This document shows positions 52,991 to 61,500 of a stretch of DNA of 64,000 nucleotides, piece by piece. Each line of letters begins with the position of its first letter. The first letter of the stretch is position 1. The notes beneath the pieces were generated by a model. The model worked only from the letters and a program-made list of their open reading frames with translations. It made no database searches and was not told where the DNA came from. Origin of the DNA: an uncultured Clostridia bacterium. Its GTDB lineage: Bacteria; Bacillota; Clostridia; Christensenellales; Pumilibacteraceae. The stretch is taken from NCBI GenBank assembly GCA_947175195.1, contig CAMWLQ010000003.1:147399-211398 (forward strand), given 5' to 3'. The translations under genes and the position numbers were made by a program.

Positions 52991-55693
52991 TTAGTTTTCG
53001 TCTTTGCCGCAGCAGTTTTTGTACTTTTTGCCGCTGCCGCACGGGCACGGATCGTTCCTGCCCACCTGCTTGGTCTTGGGCGTAACTACGGGCTCGTCGG
53101 CGTGGCGCTCGACGTCACCGTGGTTTTCCACAAGCACCGTTTCCTGCTTGGGCGGCTCGGGCGGATATTCGACGTTGGCGTGCATGAGCATTACAATGAC
53201 GTCCTCGTGAATGTTGTTTATCATCTCGTCGAACATTTCAAAGCCTTCCTGCTGGTACGCGATAACGGGGTCTTGATGTCCGTATGCCTTTAAGCCTATA
53301 CCGCCGCGTAGCGCGTCCATATTGTCGATGTGGTCCATCCATTTTTGGTCGACTACGCGCAGCATGACGTACCGCTCGATTTCCTCAAAGTCTACGTTGT
53401 GCGCGGTCGCCTCGTCGATTTTGGCTTGGTACGTGGCGGAAACACTATCGTACAGCATGTCTTTAAGCTCGTCAAGCGTGTAATTTTTGAGCTTGTCCTC
53501 GTCAAAGAACTCCTTGACCTCGGGCAAGAACTTGCGCTCTATATCCTTGTTGAGCGACTCGGCATCCCACTCGTCGTAATCGACCTTGGGATCGGTGTTG
53601 TCGTCCACAACCATGTCGCAGCGTTCGCGCAAAATCTTGAGTATCTCGTCGCGCATAGGCATGCCCTTAAGCACCTTTCCGCGCTCGGCATACATAATTT
53701 CGCGCTGCGTGTTCATAACGTTGTCGTATTCGAGAACGGATTTACGAATGGAGAAGTTGCGTCCCTCGATGTTGCGCTGTGCGTTCTCTATTTGGCGCGT
53801 AAGAATTTTAGCCTCAAGCGGCGTGTCCTCGTCCACCTTGAACATGGACATAACCTTTTTCAGCCTGTCGCCCCAAAGCCTAAGCACGTCGTCCTCTGCG
53901 GAAAGATAGAATATGGACGAGCCGATGTCGCCCTGACGACCCGAACGACCGCGGAGCTGATTGTCTATACGCCGCGATTCGTGCCGCTCGGTACCGATAA
54001 TGCGCAAGCCGCCAACTGCTATAACCTTTTCCTTTTCGGCGGCAATTTCGGTCTTGAACTCTTCCATATAGGCTTTGTATTGTTCGCGCGCCTTGGCTAT
54101 AATCTCGTTTTGCGCGGGGAACACGGACGCGGCGGCGTCAATATCCTCTTCCGCATAGCCGTCCTTGAGCATGCGCTCCTTCGCCATAAACTCGGCGTTG
54201 CCGCCTAGCATAATATCCGTACCACGACCCGCCATGTTGGTGGCTATGGTCACTTGGTGCAGCCTGCCCGCCTGCGCTACGATAAACGCCTCTTTAGCAT
54301 GGTTTTTGGCGTTGAGCACGTTGTGCGGAACTTTCTCCCGCCGCAAAATCTTGCTGAGCTCCTCGCTCTTTTCTACGTTGGTAGTACCTACAAGCACGGG
54401 CTGTCCGCGGTCGTAGCACTCCTTGATGTCCGCGACGATGGCGCGCATCTTGCCCGCGGTGTTGATAAACAGCAAATCGTTTTCGTCAACGCGCTGGCTG
54501 GGCACGTTGGTGGGAATGGTAACAACGTCAAGCCTGTAAATGGAACGGAACTCGTTCTCCTCCGTCTTTGCCGTACCCGTCATGCCCGAAAGCTTGTCGT
54601 ACAAGCGGAAATAGTTTTGGAACGTGATAGTCGCAAGCGTTTTATTCTCGGACTGGATGCGCACGTTCTCCTTTGCCTCTATGGCTTGGTGCAAGCCGTC
54701 GTTGTACCGCCTACCTATCATAAGACGACCCGTGAACTCGTCGACAATAACGACCTCGCCGTCGTTGACGATATAGTCCTGGTCGCGGTGCATTATAAAG
54801 TTGGCTTTGAGCGCGTTGTTGATGTAATGATAAAGCTCGGTGTTTTCTATGTCGGCAAGGTTTTCCACCTCGAAATACGTTTCCGCGCGCTCGATACCGT
54901 GTTCGGTAAGGTTTATAGCCCGCTTTTTCTCGTCGATTTCAAAGTCCTCGTCCTTGACCAAGCGCCGTGCAAAACGGTTGGCGCGGCTGTACATTTCACT
55001 GCTCTTGCCGCCGCGACCGGAAATAATAAGCGGGGTACGCGCCTCGTCGATAAGAATAGAGTCAACCTCGTCGATAATGGCAAACGAAAGATCGCGTTGC
55101 ACCATATCCGCGCGTCTGACAACCATGTTGTCGCGCAGGTAGTCAAAGCCGAACTCGTTGTTGGTGCCGTAGGTTATATCGCAGTTGTATGCCGCGCGCT
55201 TTTCGTCGGGGCGCATGCCCGAAACGGCAACGCCTACTGTAAGCCCGAGGAAACGGTGAATTTTGCCGACCAATTCCGCCGCGTAACGCGCAAGATAGTC
55301 GTTGACCGTTACAATATGCACGCCCTTGCCCGTAAGCGCGTTAAGGTACGCGGGTAGCGTAGCGACAAGCGTTTTACCCTCACCCGTGCGCATCTCGGCT
55401 ATACGGCCTTGGTGCAAAGCGATACCGCCCATAATTTGCACTTTAAAGTGTTTCATATGCAGCACGCGCATACTCGCCTCGCGCACCACCGCAAACGCCT
55501 CGGGAAGAAGATCGTCCAGCGTCTCGAAATTCTCGTTATACCGCTTTTTGAACTGCTCGGTCATGCCGCGCAGCTCGTCGTCCGACATCGCGGCAAACCT
55601 ATCCTCAAGCGCAAGCACCTGCTCGGCTCTTGCCGATAACCGCTTAACGTTCCTACGGTTATCACTACCCGTTATAAAAGAAATAAGTCCCAT
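52991..55693 (-). CDS. secA: Protein translocase ATPase SecA
   Basis: Start at 55693 (MGLISFITGSDN) with GAGG upstream, giving 900 residues; the track's earlier ATG lies within the leader. Motifs: MRTGEGKTLVA (Walker A), TVNDYLARYAAE, DEVDSILIDEARTPLIISG (DEAD-like), GTATKTEEN-type GMTGTAKTEENEF, and ATNMAGRGTDIMLGG. The C terminus has the SEC-C zinc motif DPCPCGSGKKYKNCCG, which binds SecB or ribosome. It drives export of the many secreted proteins in this window. It stands alone behind its own promoter. Confidence 0.98.
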   Translation of the reverse strand: MGLISFITGSDNRRNVKRLSARAEQVLALEDRFAAMSDDELRGMTEQFKKRYNENFETLDDLLPEAFAVVREASMRVLHMKHFKVQIMGGIALHQGRIAEMRTGEGKTLVATLPAYLNALTGKGVHIVTVNDYLARYAAELVGKIHRFLGLTVGVAVSGMRPDEKRAAYNCDITYGTNNEFGFDYLRDNMVVRRADMVQRDLSFAIIDEVDSILIDEARTPLIISGRGGKSSEMYSRANRFARRLVKDEDFEIDEKKRAINLTEHGIERAETYFEVENLADIENTELYHYINNALKANFIMHRDQDYIVNDGEVVIVDEFTGRLMIGRRYNDGLHQAIEAKENVRIQSENKTLATITFQNYFRLYDKLSGMTGTAKTEENEFRSIYRLDVVTIPTNVPSQRVDENDLLFINTAGKMRAIVADIKECYDRGQPVLVGTTNVEKSEELSKILRREKVPHNVLNAKNHAKEAFIVAQAGRLHQVTIATNMAGRGTDIMLGGNAEFMAKERMLKDGYAEEDIDAAASVFPAQNEIIAKAREQYKAYMEEFKTEIAAEKEKVIAVGGLRIIGTERHESRRIDNQLRGRSGRQGDIGSSIFYLSAEDDVLRLWGDRLKKVMSMFKVDEDTPLEAKILTRQIENAQRNIEGRNFSIRKSVLEYDNVMNTQREIMYAERGKVLKGMPMRDEILKILRERCDMVVDDNTDPKVDYDEWDAESLNKDIERKFLPEVKEFFDEDKLKNYTLDELKDMLYDSVSATYQAKIDEATAHNVDFEEIERYVMLRVVDQKWMDHIDNMDALRGGIGLKAYGHQDPVIAYQQEGFEMFDEMINNIHEDVIVMLMHANVEYPPEPPKQETVLVENHGDVERHADEPVVTPKTKQVGRNDPCPCGSGKKYKNCCGKDEN

Positions 55694-55746
55694 ATTTACC
55701 TCGCTATGCCGCTTTGCATAATGACAGCGGCATTGCAAATTTACGC

Positions 55747-55775
55747 ATTATACGCCATATACAATTTTACCACAA
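55747..55775 (-). promoter_or_regulatory. Promoter of secA
   Basis: TTGTGG, 17 nt, TATAAT, read leftward, ~54 nt before the start codon. Confidence 0.65.
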
Positions 55776-55833
55776 TCACAGATTGATTTACGAATTTCTT
55801 TTCGGAAACCCCTAACCGCCCTATTCTTTCCGT

Positions 55834-55865
55834 ATTTTGCGCCATGTACAATTTTACCACAATCC
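55834..55865 (-). repeat. Duplicated, decayed copy of the secA promoter
   Basis: 28 of about 32 bases match the secA promoter segment 55747-55778 (…GCCATRTACAATTTTACCACAATC). The -10 has become CAAAAT. The copies are 87 bp apart. Confidence 0.65.
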
Positions 55866-55947
55866 TAAGATAAAATCAAGGGAATACGGATAACTAATAA
55901 TATAATTTAATGCGGAATTAAGAACGTAGAATGCAGAATTATAAATA

Positions 55948-56052
55948 AGGTTGAGATACTTCGCTGCGCCCAGTATGATAAAAAATGATTGCTCTACCAT
56001 AACAACACAACTCTCTTTTTGTCACTCCGAGTGTAACGAGGAGTCTCAACCT
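55948..56052. repeat. MITE-like element with inverted ends (AGGTTGAGA...TCTCAACCT)
   Basis: About 105 bp bounded by imperfect ~35-bp inverted repeats: AGGTTGAGATACTTCGCTGCG on the left, CGAGGAGTCTCAACCT on the right. The ends resemble the widespread 'GTCATTCCGAGCGAAGCGAGGAATCTC' family. A lone end of this type lies at 57194-57218. A copy of the AATTCCGAATTC repeat lies next to it. No ORF here looks real. Confidence 0.65.
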
Positions 56053-56059
56053 CTTTTTA

Positions 56060-56086
56060 AATTCCGAATTCATAATTCCGAATTCA
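56060..56086 (+). repeat. Copy of the AATTCCGAATTC dispersed repeat
   Basis: Same blocks as at 7966-8000 and 10913-10946. Confidence 0.7.
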
Positions 56087-56121
56087 ACAAAAAACAAACC
56101 GACCGCATAAAGCGATCGGCT
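56087..56121 (-). terminator. Terminator downstream of the structured element
   Basis: On the minus strand CCGATCGC and GCGGTCGG pair (one G-U) around TTTAT, then TTTGTTTTTTG. Confidence 0.75.
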
Positions 56122-56148
56122 TGATGATTGTTTTGCGCACGCAGGGGT

Positions 56149-56434
56149 ACGTGTGTTCAACTCCCGATAGACACACCCGATAGCGGGCTGTTTTGGAATA
56201 TCTCGGCGTTAAAGCCTCTTGACGTAGCTCTTGCTACGACTGCGAGTCTTTGCCTTGAACTATCCTCAAAACAGCCTCGCTACAGGCGCATCGCGTTTTT
56301 ACGGAGCATAATCGCGAGGATAGACTATCGAAACGACGCGCGGTCGTACCCATTGCGGTACGTCAAGCGACGCTTCGAGTGTATAGCCCGCGAGTATGCC
56401 CGTAAAAATGTATCCATTGGGGTTGAACACACGT
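56149..56434. other. Highly structured three-arm intergenic element, possible ncRNA
   Basis: A closing stem joins 56149-56173 (ACGTGTGTTCAACTCCCGAT) to 56409-56434 (its near complement). Inside are two long arms: 56185-56277 (GCTGTTTTG/CAAAACAGC with an inner GTAGC-TCTT-GCTAC) and 56296-56408 (TTTTTACGG/CCGTAAAAA with inner CTCGCG pairing and CGTACC/GGTACG). A minus-strand terminator follows. No tRNA, tmRNA or RNase P motif is recognisable, and no protein fits. It could also be a mobile or 3'-UTR element of the neighbouring gene. Confidence 0.5.
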
Positions 56435-56509
56435 TAAAGCGCATTTACGCTGTTACGCCTATCGGCGCAAACAAGCATTTATTAAATTGTGATTTTGAGT
56501 ATGTATATG

Positions 56510-57073
56510 TTATTCAGCATCGCCTTGGACAGCCGCAAACGTAAGTTTGATGTCCATAGTTTGCGCGTCGGAGCCACTTGCATCTAAAATGACATAAACG
56601 GTTTTGCCGCCCAACTTATGTCCGTAATTTTCGCTGCCTGCGGTTGTAACAACTACAGTTTCCAATTTCGTCCAATCGTCAAGGTCAATTTCGCTCGTAC
56701 CGTCATAGTCAGTGCTGAAATACAGTTCCGCGTCGCCTTTCTTTGCGGTATTAAGAGCCTCGGTCAAGCCGATGTAATACTCAACACCGGTATCACTTGT
56801 GGCGTCGTTCGCAACAGTAAGTGTCCACATTTCTACGGCATCAGCATCAGCAAGTACCGCATTGGAAGTGCTTTGGTCATACGGAGCCAAATTTTTATCA
56901 TGGTTGCCGGTAACCGAGATATTACCAATCGTCGTAACTACCGAGGTGGTAGCACCTGTCTCGTTTACGGTCTTTGTAGCATTCGCATCCCAAGCCGCGA
57001 ACGATACAGCGCCGATGCCCGCGATAGCAGCAACCGATGCCGCTACGATAAGGGATTTAACTGTCTTTTTCAT
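56510..57073 (-). CDS. Secreted SipW-type-leader protein, paralogue 3
   Basis: The 187-residue protein begins with a signal peptide ending SFAAWDANA, the [VS]SxAxW pattern of SipW-dependent-type leaders (as in TasA/camelysin-like proteins). The mature part is a compact beta-rich domain: SVVTTIGNISVTG, EMWTLTV, GVEYYIGLTEAL, AELYFSTD, KTVYVILDASGSDAQTMDIKLTFAA. It is the most divergent of three tandem paralogues (with 57263-57802 and 57902-58438). A GGAGAAAA site precedes the ATG. It may form surface fibres, or be a small secreted structural protein; no signal peptidase gene is in the window. Confidence 0.7.
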   Translation of the reverse strand: MKKTVKSLIVAASVAAIAGIGAVSFAAWDANATKTVNETGATTSVVTTIGNISVTGNHDKNLAPYDQSTSNAVLADADAVEMWTLTVANDATSDTGVEYYIGLTEALNTAKKGDAELYFSTDYDGTSEIDLDDWTKLETVVVTTAGSENYGHKLGGKTVYVILDASGSDAQTMDIKLTFAAVQGDAE

Positions 57074-57193
57074 GTTTTTGTTTTCTCCTTTTAAGAAAAA
57101 TTATTTTTGAAATATATTTTTAACGTTTCCGATACCCTGCTATCGAAACGGTAAAAAACAAACGTATTGGTTGGCTTACGCCAACATTAATGT

Positions 57194-57218
57194 CGAGATT
57201 CCTCGCATTGCTCGGAAT
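57194..57218. repeat. Solitary end of the MITE-like element
   Basis: CGAGATTCCTCGCATTGCTCGGAAT matches the inverted end type of the 55948-56052 element. Small hairpins TTGGC-TTAC-GCCAA and CCTACG..CGTAGG flank it. Confidence 0.5.
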
Positions 57219-57262
57219 AGCCTACGGCTGCTGCGTAGGACAAAAGCGTGATAAAACTATTT

Positions 57263-57802
57263 CTAAGCCTCAGCCGCAGCGGTAGCGGAGAACGTCAAAT
57301 CAATAGTCGCCTTCATAGCGTCTGTATCACCTGCAACCATGTAAACATAAACTTTATTATCCTCACTCAAGGTAATTTCCTTTGCGGTTGTGCCGATTTC
57401 ATTCGTCTCAACCGCCGTCGTGGCGGATGTAGGTTGCGTGGCTGTCCAATACAATTTCGCAGCGCCCAATGCTGTTTTTCCGTCGGCAGTACCCTCAGTA
57501 AGTCCACCCTCTATTTTTACGGTCTGTGCGCCCTGTCCGGTTGTTGTTACCGTAAACTCCCAATATGTAAGATAACCTGCGCCTTGGTCTACGGGATATA
57601 ATGCGCTCATTGCCGCAAGAGTACCCATATCGTCGCCGGGGGTAACGGTAATGCTGCCTACAGTGTTGATGGAACCGGTAGTACCTGCAACAGCTTGTGT
57701 TTTTGCATCACCCGCCTGCCACGCTGCGAACGAAACTGCGCTTACGCCGACAACTGCGGCTACGGATGCTGCGATGATGAGTCCTTTTACTGTCTTTTTC
57801 AT
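57263..57802 (-). CDS. Secreted SipW-type-leader protein, paralogue 2
   Basis: The 179-residue protein has the leader MKKTVKGLIIAASVAAVVGV...SFAAW and then INTVGSITVTPGD, YWEFTVTTTGQGAQTVKIEG, AKLYWTATQPT, EITLSEDNKVYVYMVAGDTDAMKATIDLTF. It shares block order and many residues with the 57902-58438 product (INTVGELTVEI, RYWEFDVTVTGEGEQVVTVKG, ALYYSTTAPTGA, EITMDEEGKATVYIYM...GTDAMKASIKLTF). Leaders and ribosome-binding sites are almost identical, which indicates tandem duplication. The Ser/Thr-rich, beta-strand pattern suits a TasA-like or other surface-assembly subunit, but no established family is certain. Confidence 0.72.
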   Translation of the reverse strand: MKKTVKGLIIAASVAAVVGVSAVSFAAWQAGDAKTQAVAGTTGSINTVGSITVTPGDDMGTLAAMSALYPVDQGAGYLTYWEFTVTTTGQGAQTVKIEGGLTEGTADGKTALGAAKLYWTATQPTSATTAVETNEIGTTAKEITLSEDNKVYVYMVAGDTDAMKATIDLTFSATAAAEA

Positions 57803-57901
57803 GATTTGTTTTCTCCTTTCAGAAAATATTTTTTTGTTTTTTTATTTTACCTGACGCCCTTGCGCCAATTAAAACCGTTAGATATAAAGATTTGGTGGTG
57901 A

Positions 57902-58438
57902 TTAATCCGCTGCGGCGGACGCCTCGAACGTAAGCTTGATAGACGCCTTCATTGCGTCGGTGCCGTTGGCTGTCATATAGATGTAAACCGTGGCTTTGCC
58001 CTCTTCATCCATAGTAATTTCTTGAGGGTCGATACCCGTGCCGCTGATTAGTTTTGCGCCGTCGACTGCCGCGCCTGTGGGAGCCGTTGTCGAATAGTAC
58101 AATGCCGCCGTGCCTGTTTCGGCAACTGTCTTGGTAAGCTCGCCCTTGACGGTTACAACCTGCTCGCCTTCGCCCGTCACCGTAACGTCGAACTCCCAAT
58201 ATCTTGTACCCGAGCCCTGATCTACGGGATACAACGCTTTAAGCTTGCCTTCGCTATCCTTAGAGCTATCGGCAATCTCGACGGTCAACTCGCCCACAGT
58301 GTTGATTGCACCGGTAGTGCCGCTAATCTCCTGCTTTTGGTTAGAGCCGGCAGACCAAAGCGCATAAGACACAGAGCCTACGCTTACTACCGACGCAACA
58401 ACCGTTGCCGCTATGAGTAATTTGGTTGATTTTTTCAT
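57902..58438 (-). CDS. Secreted SipW-type-leader protein, paralogue 1
   Basis: The 178-residue protein has the leader MKKSTKLLIAATVVASVVSVGSVSYALWSAG, ending in the SipW-type YALW pattern. The mature sequence shares the paralogue blocks, notably TGAINTVGELTV, GSGTRYWEFDVTVTGEGEQ and GTDAMKASIKLTFEASAAAD. It lies 62 nt downstream of the 1619-residue gene and 99 nt before paralogue 2, with no promoter recognised between, so the four genes probably form one operon. A role as a minor or major fibre subunit is inference. Confidence 0.72.
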   Translation of the reverse strand: MKKSTKLLIAATVVASVVSVGSVSYALWSAGSNQKQEISGTTGAINTVGELTVEIADSSKDSEGKLKALYPVDQGSGTRYWEFDVTVTGEGEQVVTVKGELTKTVAETGTAALYYSTTAPTGAAVDGAKLISGTGIDPQEITMDEEGKATVYIYMTANGTDAMKASIKLTFEASAAAD

Positions 58439-58500
58439 TGTTTGTTTCCTCTTTTAAGAAACTTGTTTTTGGTGAATTCAGGATTATGAATTTGGGTTGT

Positions 58501-61500
58501 CTATTGTTTCTCGAACACCTGATTTCCCACTTTGTATACAGCGCCGTCCTCTAATGCGGCAAAACCATTGCCCGGTTTAAGGTCTCCTGTCAAATTATTG
58601 CCATTATTACACAGTATCAAGCCTGTTACACTACTCATAGAGACATTGCTATATGTTTTTGTTCCACCTACAGTCACATAATCACCGGGCCATGATATTG
58701 AAAGATTGCCACCCCACATATATAATTGATTTGGAGTGGAACTACACGACGAGACATCGAGATAAATTTTACCGTCAGAGAACTCCACCGTTATATATTT
58801 CGATGCGTCAATATCGGAGCCGCCGCCACCACTGCCGGTCGTGATAGTAGCACCGCTCGAGTCTTTGACAGTAGCAGTAAACGGTGCAACGCCACTCCAA
58901 TCCGGATTAGTACCCCAGCCTACATAAGTTATGGTGTATGTCTCGCCCGCCTGATAATCCGCGTAACCTTCCCAATGCGCAGTCCACGCGCTTCCGGTTT
59001 GATTGAATTGGATTTTTACGCCTATTATATTACCATTGGTTGCATTAAGCGTATACGTAGACGTATAATTCGGGTCTGTTCCACTCATTGTAACTTGAGT
59101 GTAATCGCCGGAATCGCCTATAGCTGTTATTTTAACGCTATTTATACCCGACCAGCCCGGTGATACAAACTTGAACGTTATTGTTTGTGCCGTCCAATGT
59201 GCGTAAATCGTTGTATCTGTGCTGAACGTTGTCGAAGTGGTAACCTCTTCACCGCCTTCAGTAAACCAACCGTTAAACGTATGGTAGTCGCGCGTAGGCG
59301 TAGGCAACGCAGTGAGCGAGCCACCGACAGCAATCTCCGTCGATGTCGTATTGCAATCGCCGCCGTTAGCGTCAAACGTTATGGTAATTGTTCCGGCAGG
59401 TCTATCCTTCCACTGTGCGTACAATACTATGTCGGTTTCTATAAGAGTATCGAAATTGAATGCCGCACCACCGCTTGTGCTGTTTGACGTACTCCAGCAA
59501 TCGAACATCTTGCCGTAGGGCGCGTTGTCCGGTCCTGCAATCCATTCTGCTTTTTCGCCGTGTCTTATAGCCTGTGTATGCGGATTGGTTTCGTCGCCCC
59601 ACGAGCCGCCGTTGGCGTCAAACGTTACGGTATGCGTCTGTACCCAATGCGCGTACAGTGTGGTGTTTGCCGAGAACGACTTGGTGGACAAATTCACTTT
59701 TGTTCCGCCGTTTTCCGCCTCATACCAGCCGTCAAAGCTATAATCGTCTCTGGTCGGGTCGGCGGGTCTATCGGCCGCAGCCACGGTTGCCGAGCCATTG
59801 GTTAATGAGCCCGTGTACACCGTTGTAGCGGCAGCGCTACCGACATAGTTCAAATCAAACGTAATAATGTACTTATCTAATGCAATCCACAAACCGTCCT
59901 GACTATTAGTACTGCCGAATTTGTAGTAGAAGTTGTATACACCGCGACCGAGCGTGATAACACCGTTGTCGTGCCATTCCTGATAGTACGGCGTATTGCC
60001 AGTCTTGACCGTCGAGCTGCGTTCGGTACGGTCATACCAGAAGGTAAGAACGGAATTATCCGCAGTAACCGGAACGTCCAAAGCCATATACTCGGTGCCG
60101 TTGGTACTGCCGGTGTTCAACGTTAACGTTTTAACGCGAACGCCGTTGAGGTACACACCGTTTTCGGCATAGTAATTTGCAAATAATTCTATATTGCCGG
60201 TGACGGTCTTGTTAAAGTCGTATGCCGTGCCCGTGCTGTCCGTCCAGTTGACAAACGTGTAATTTGCAGGCATTGTTATAACAGGCTGCGAAACCTTTTC
60301 GCCGTCATAAACCAAGCTGTCCTCGATTTCGTCAATAGGCAAGCCGTTAAGATTGAATTTAACGGTATACTGATCTGCTGCCTCCCAATGCGCGTAAACA
60401 GTTCTGTCTTTTGTAAACGTGGTATCGGTACCGAGCTTGGTGCCGCCCGTTTGTGCCGTGTACCAGCCCATGAACTTAAGACCGGCATTCGTTGGCTTAT
60501 ACGCATTCCACTGTTCTTTGGTTAGATTGCCGTACTCGTCCGTTTGTACGGGGTTTTCCACGCCGCTCGGCAAATTACCACCATTGGCGTCGAACGTGAC
60601 CAAATAGTTAGCCTCCCACTTAGCCTTCAACGTCATGTTGCTTGTTACGGGGCTGCCGAAATCAACGTCAACGGTGTTGCCGTCGGCGTCCTCATAGTAC
60701 CAGCCCAAAAGCTTTTTCTTGTCGGCGCGAGTGGGTTGAGGAAGACCCTTTAAATCCGAGCCGAACGTGACGGTACGGGTGATTATTGTTTCGGTATCGC
60801 CTTCTTTTAAGTCCGCGGCTTTAAACGTACCGCCGTTGGCGTCGAGCGTAATAGTGCACTCGCTGTTGCCCTCGCCCGCGCTGGAGCAAGTTATGTACAG
60901 CGTATCTACCCAAAAGTTGAAATTGGGCAAGCCAACGCCTGTCTTACCGGCAGGAATATCACTCAGGTTATTATAACGCTTACCGTCCTCCAAACAAAGG
61001 AGATTGCCCGAAAGTATTTCGCCCTTGGAGTTTTCCACCGCCTCGGTGCGAGTACGGAAATACCCGACAAGCCTGAATACGTACGTGCCGGTTTTAGGTA
61101 TAATTGTGTTTAACGACTCGTCGTAAACTGTGTACGTCGTTTCGTCGCGGAACAGCTTTTTGGTTTCTTCGTCGTATATTATTTCGCTGGGAATAATCCA
61201 AACAGTATTCCCGCCCTTTCGGTCGCCGTCATGATCCAGCATGTACATTTTTATAAGCGAGCCCTCGGTAAGATTGACTGTAAGCGATACGTCTATCTTG
61301 CCCTTGGGGTATCTTGCATAGCCTTCTACAGCGCCACCTTCCTTGTAAAATTTAATTATTTTGTAATTAAAGTCTTCGTCGGGGAGCGCGTTAAACGCGG
61401 CTAATTGCTCGTCGGTTGCCGATTCGATGCTAGAGGCGCCGATTACGTCACGGAGAGTAGCGGTTTCCAAGTTTTCGACATAATTGGTAACGTATCTGTC

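Noticed and set aside
55939-56160. 73-residue minus-strand ORF
   Set aside because: It covers the inverted-repeat element and AT-rich flanks, with no ribosome-binding site or protein-like composition.
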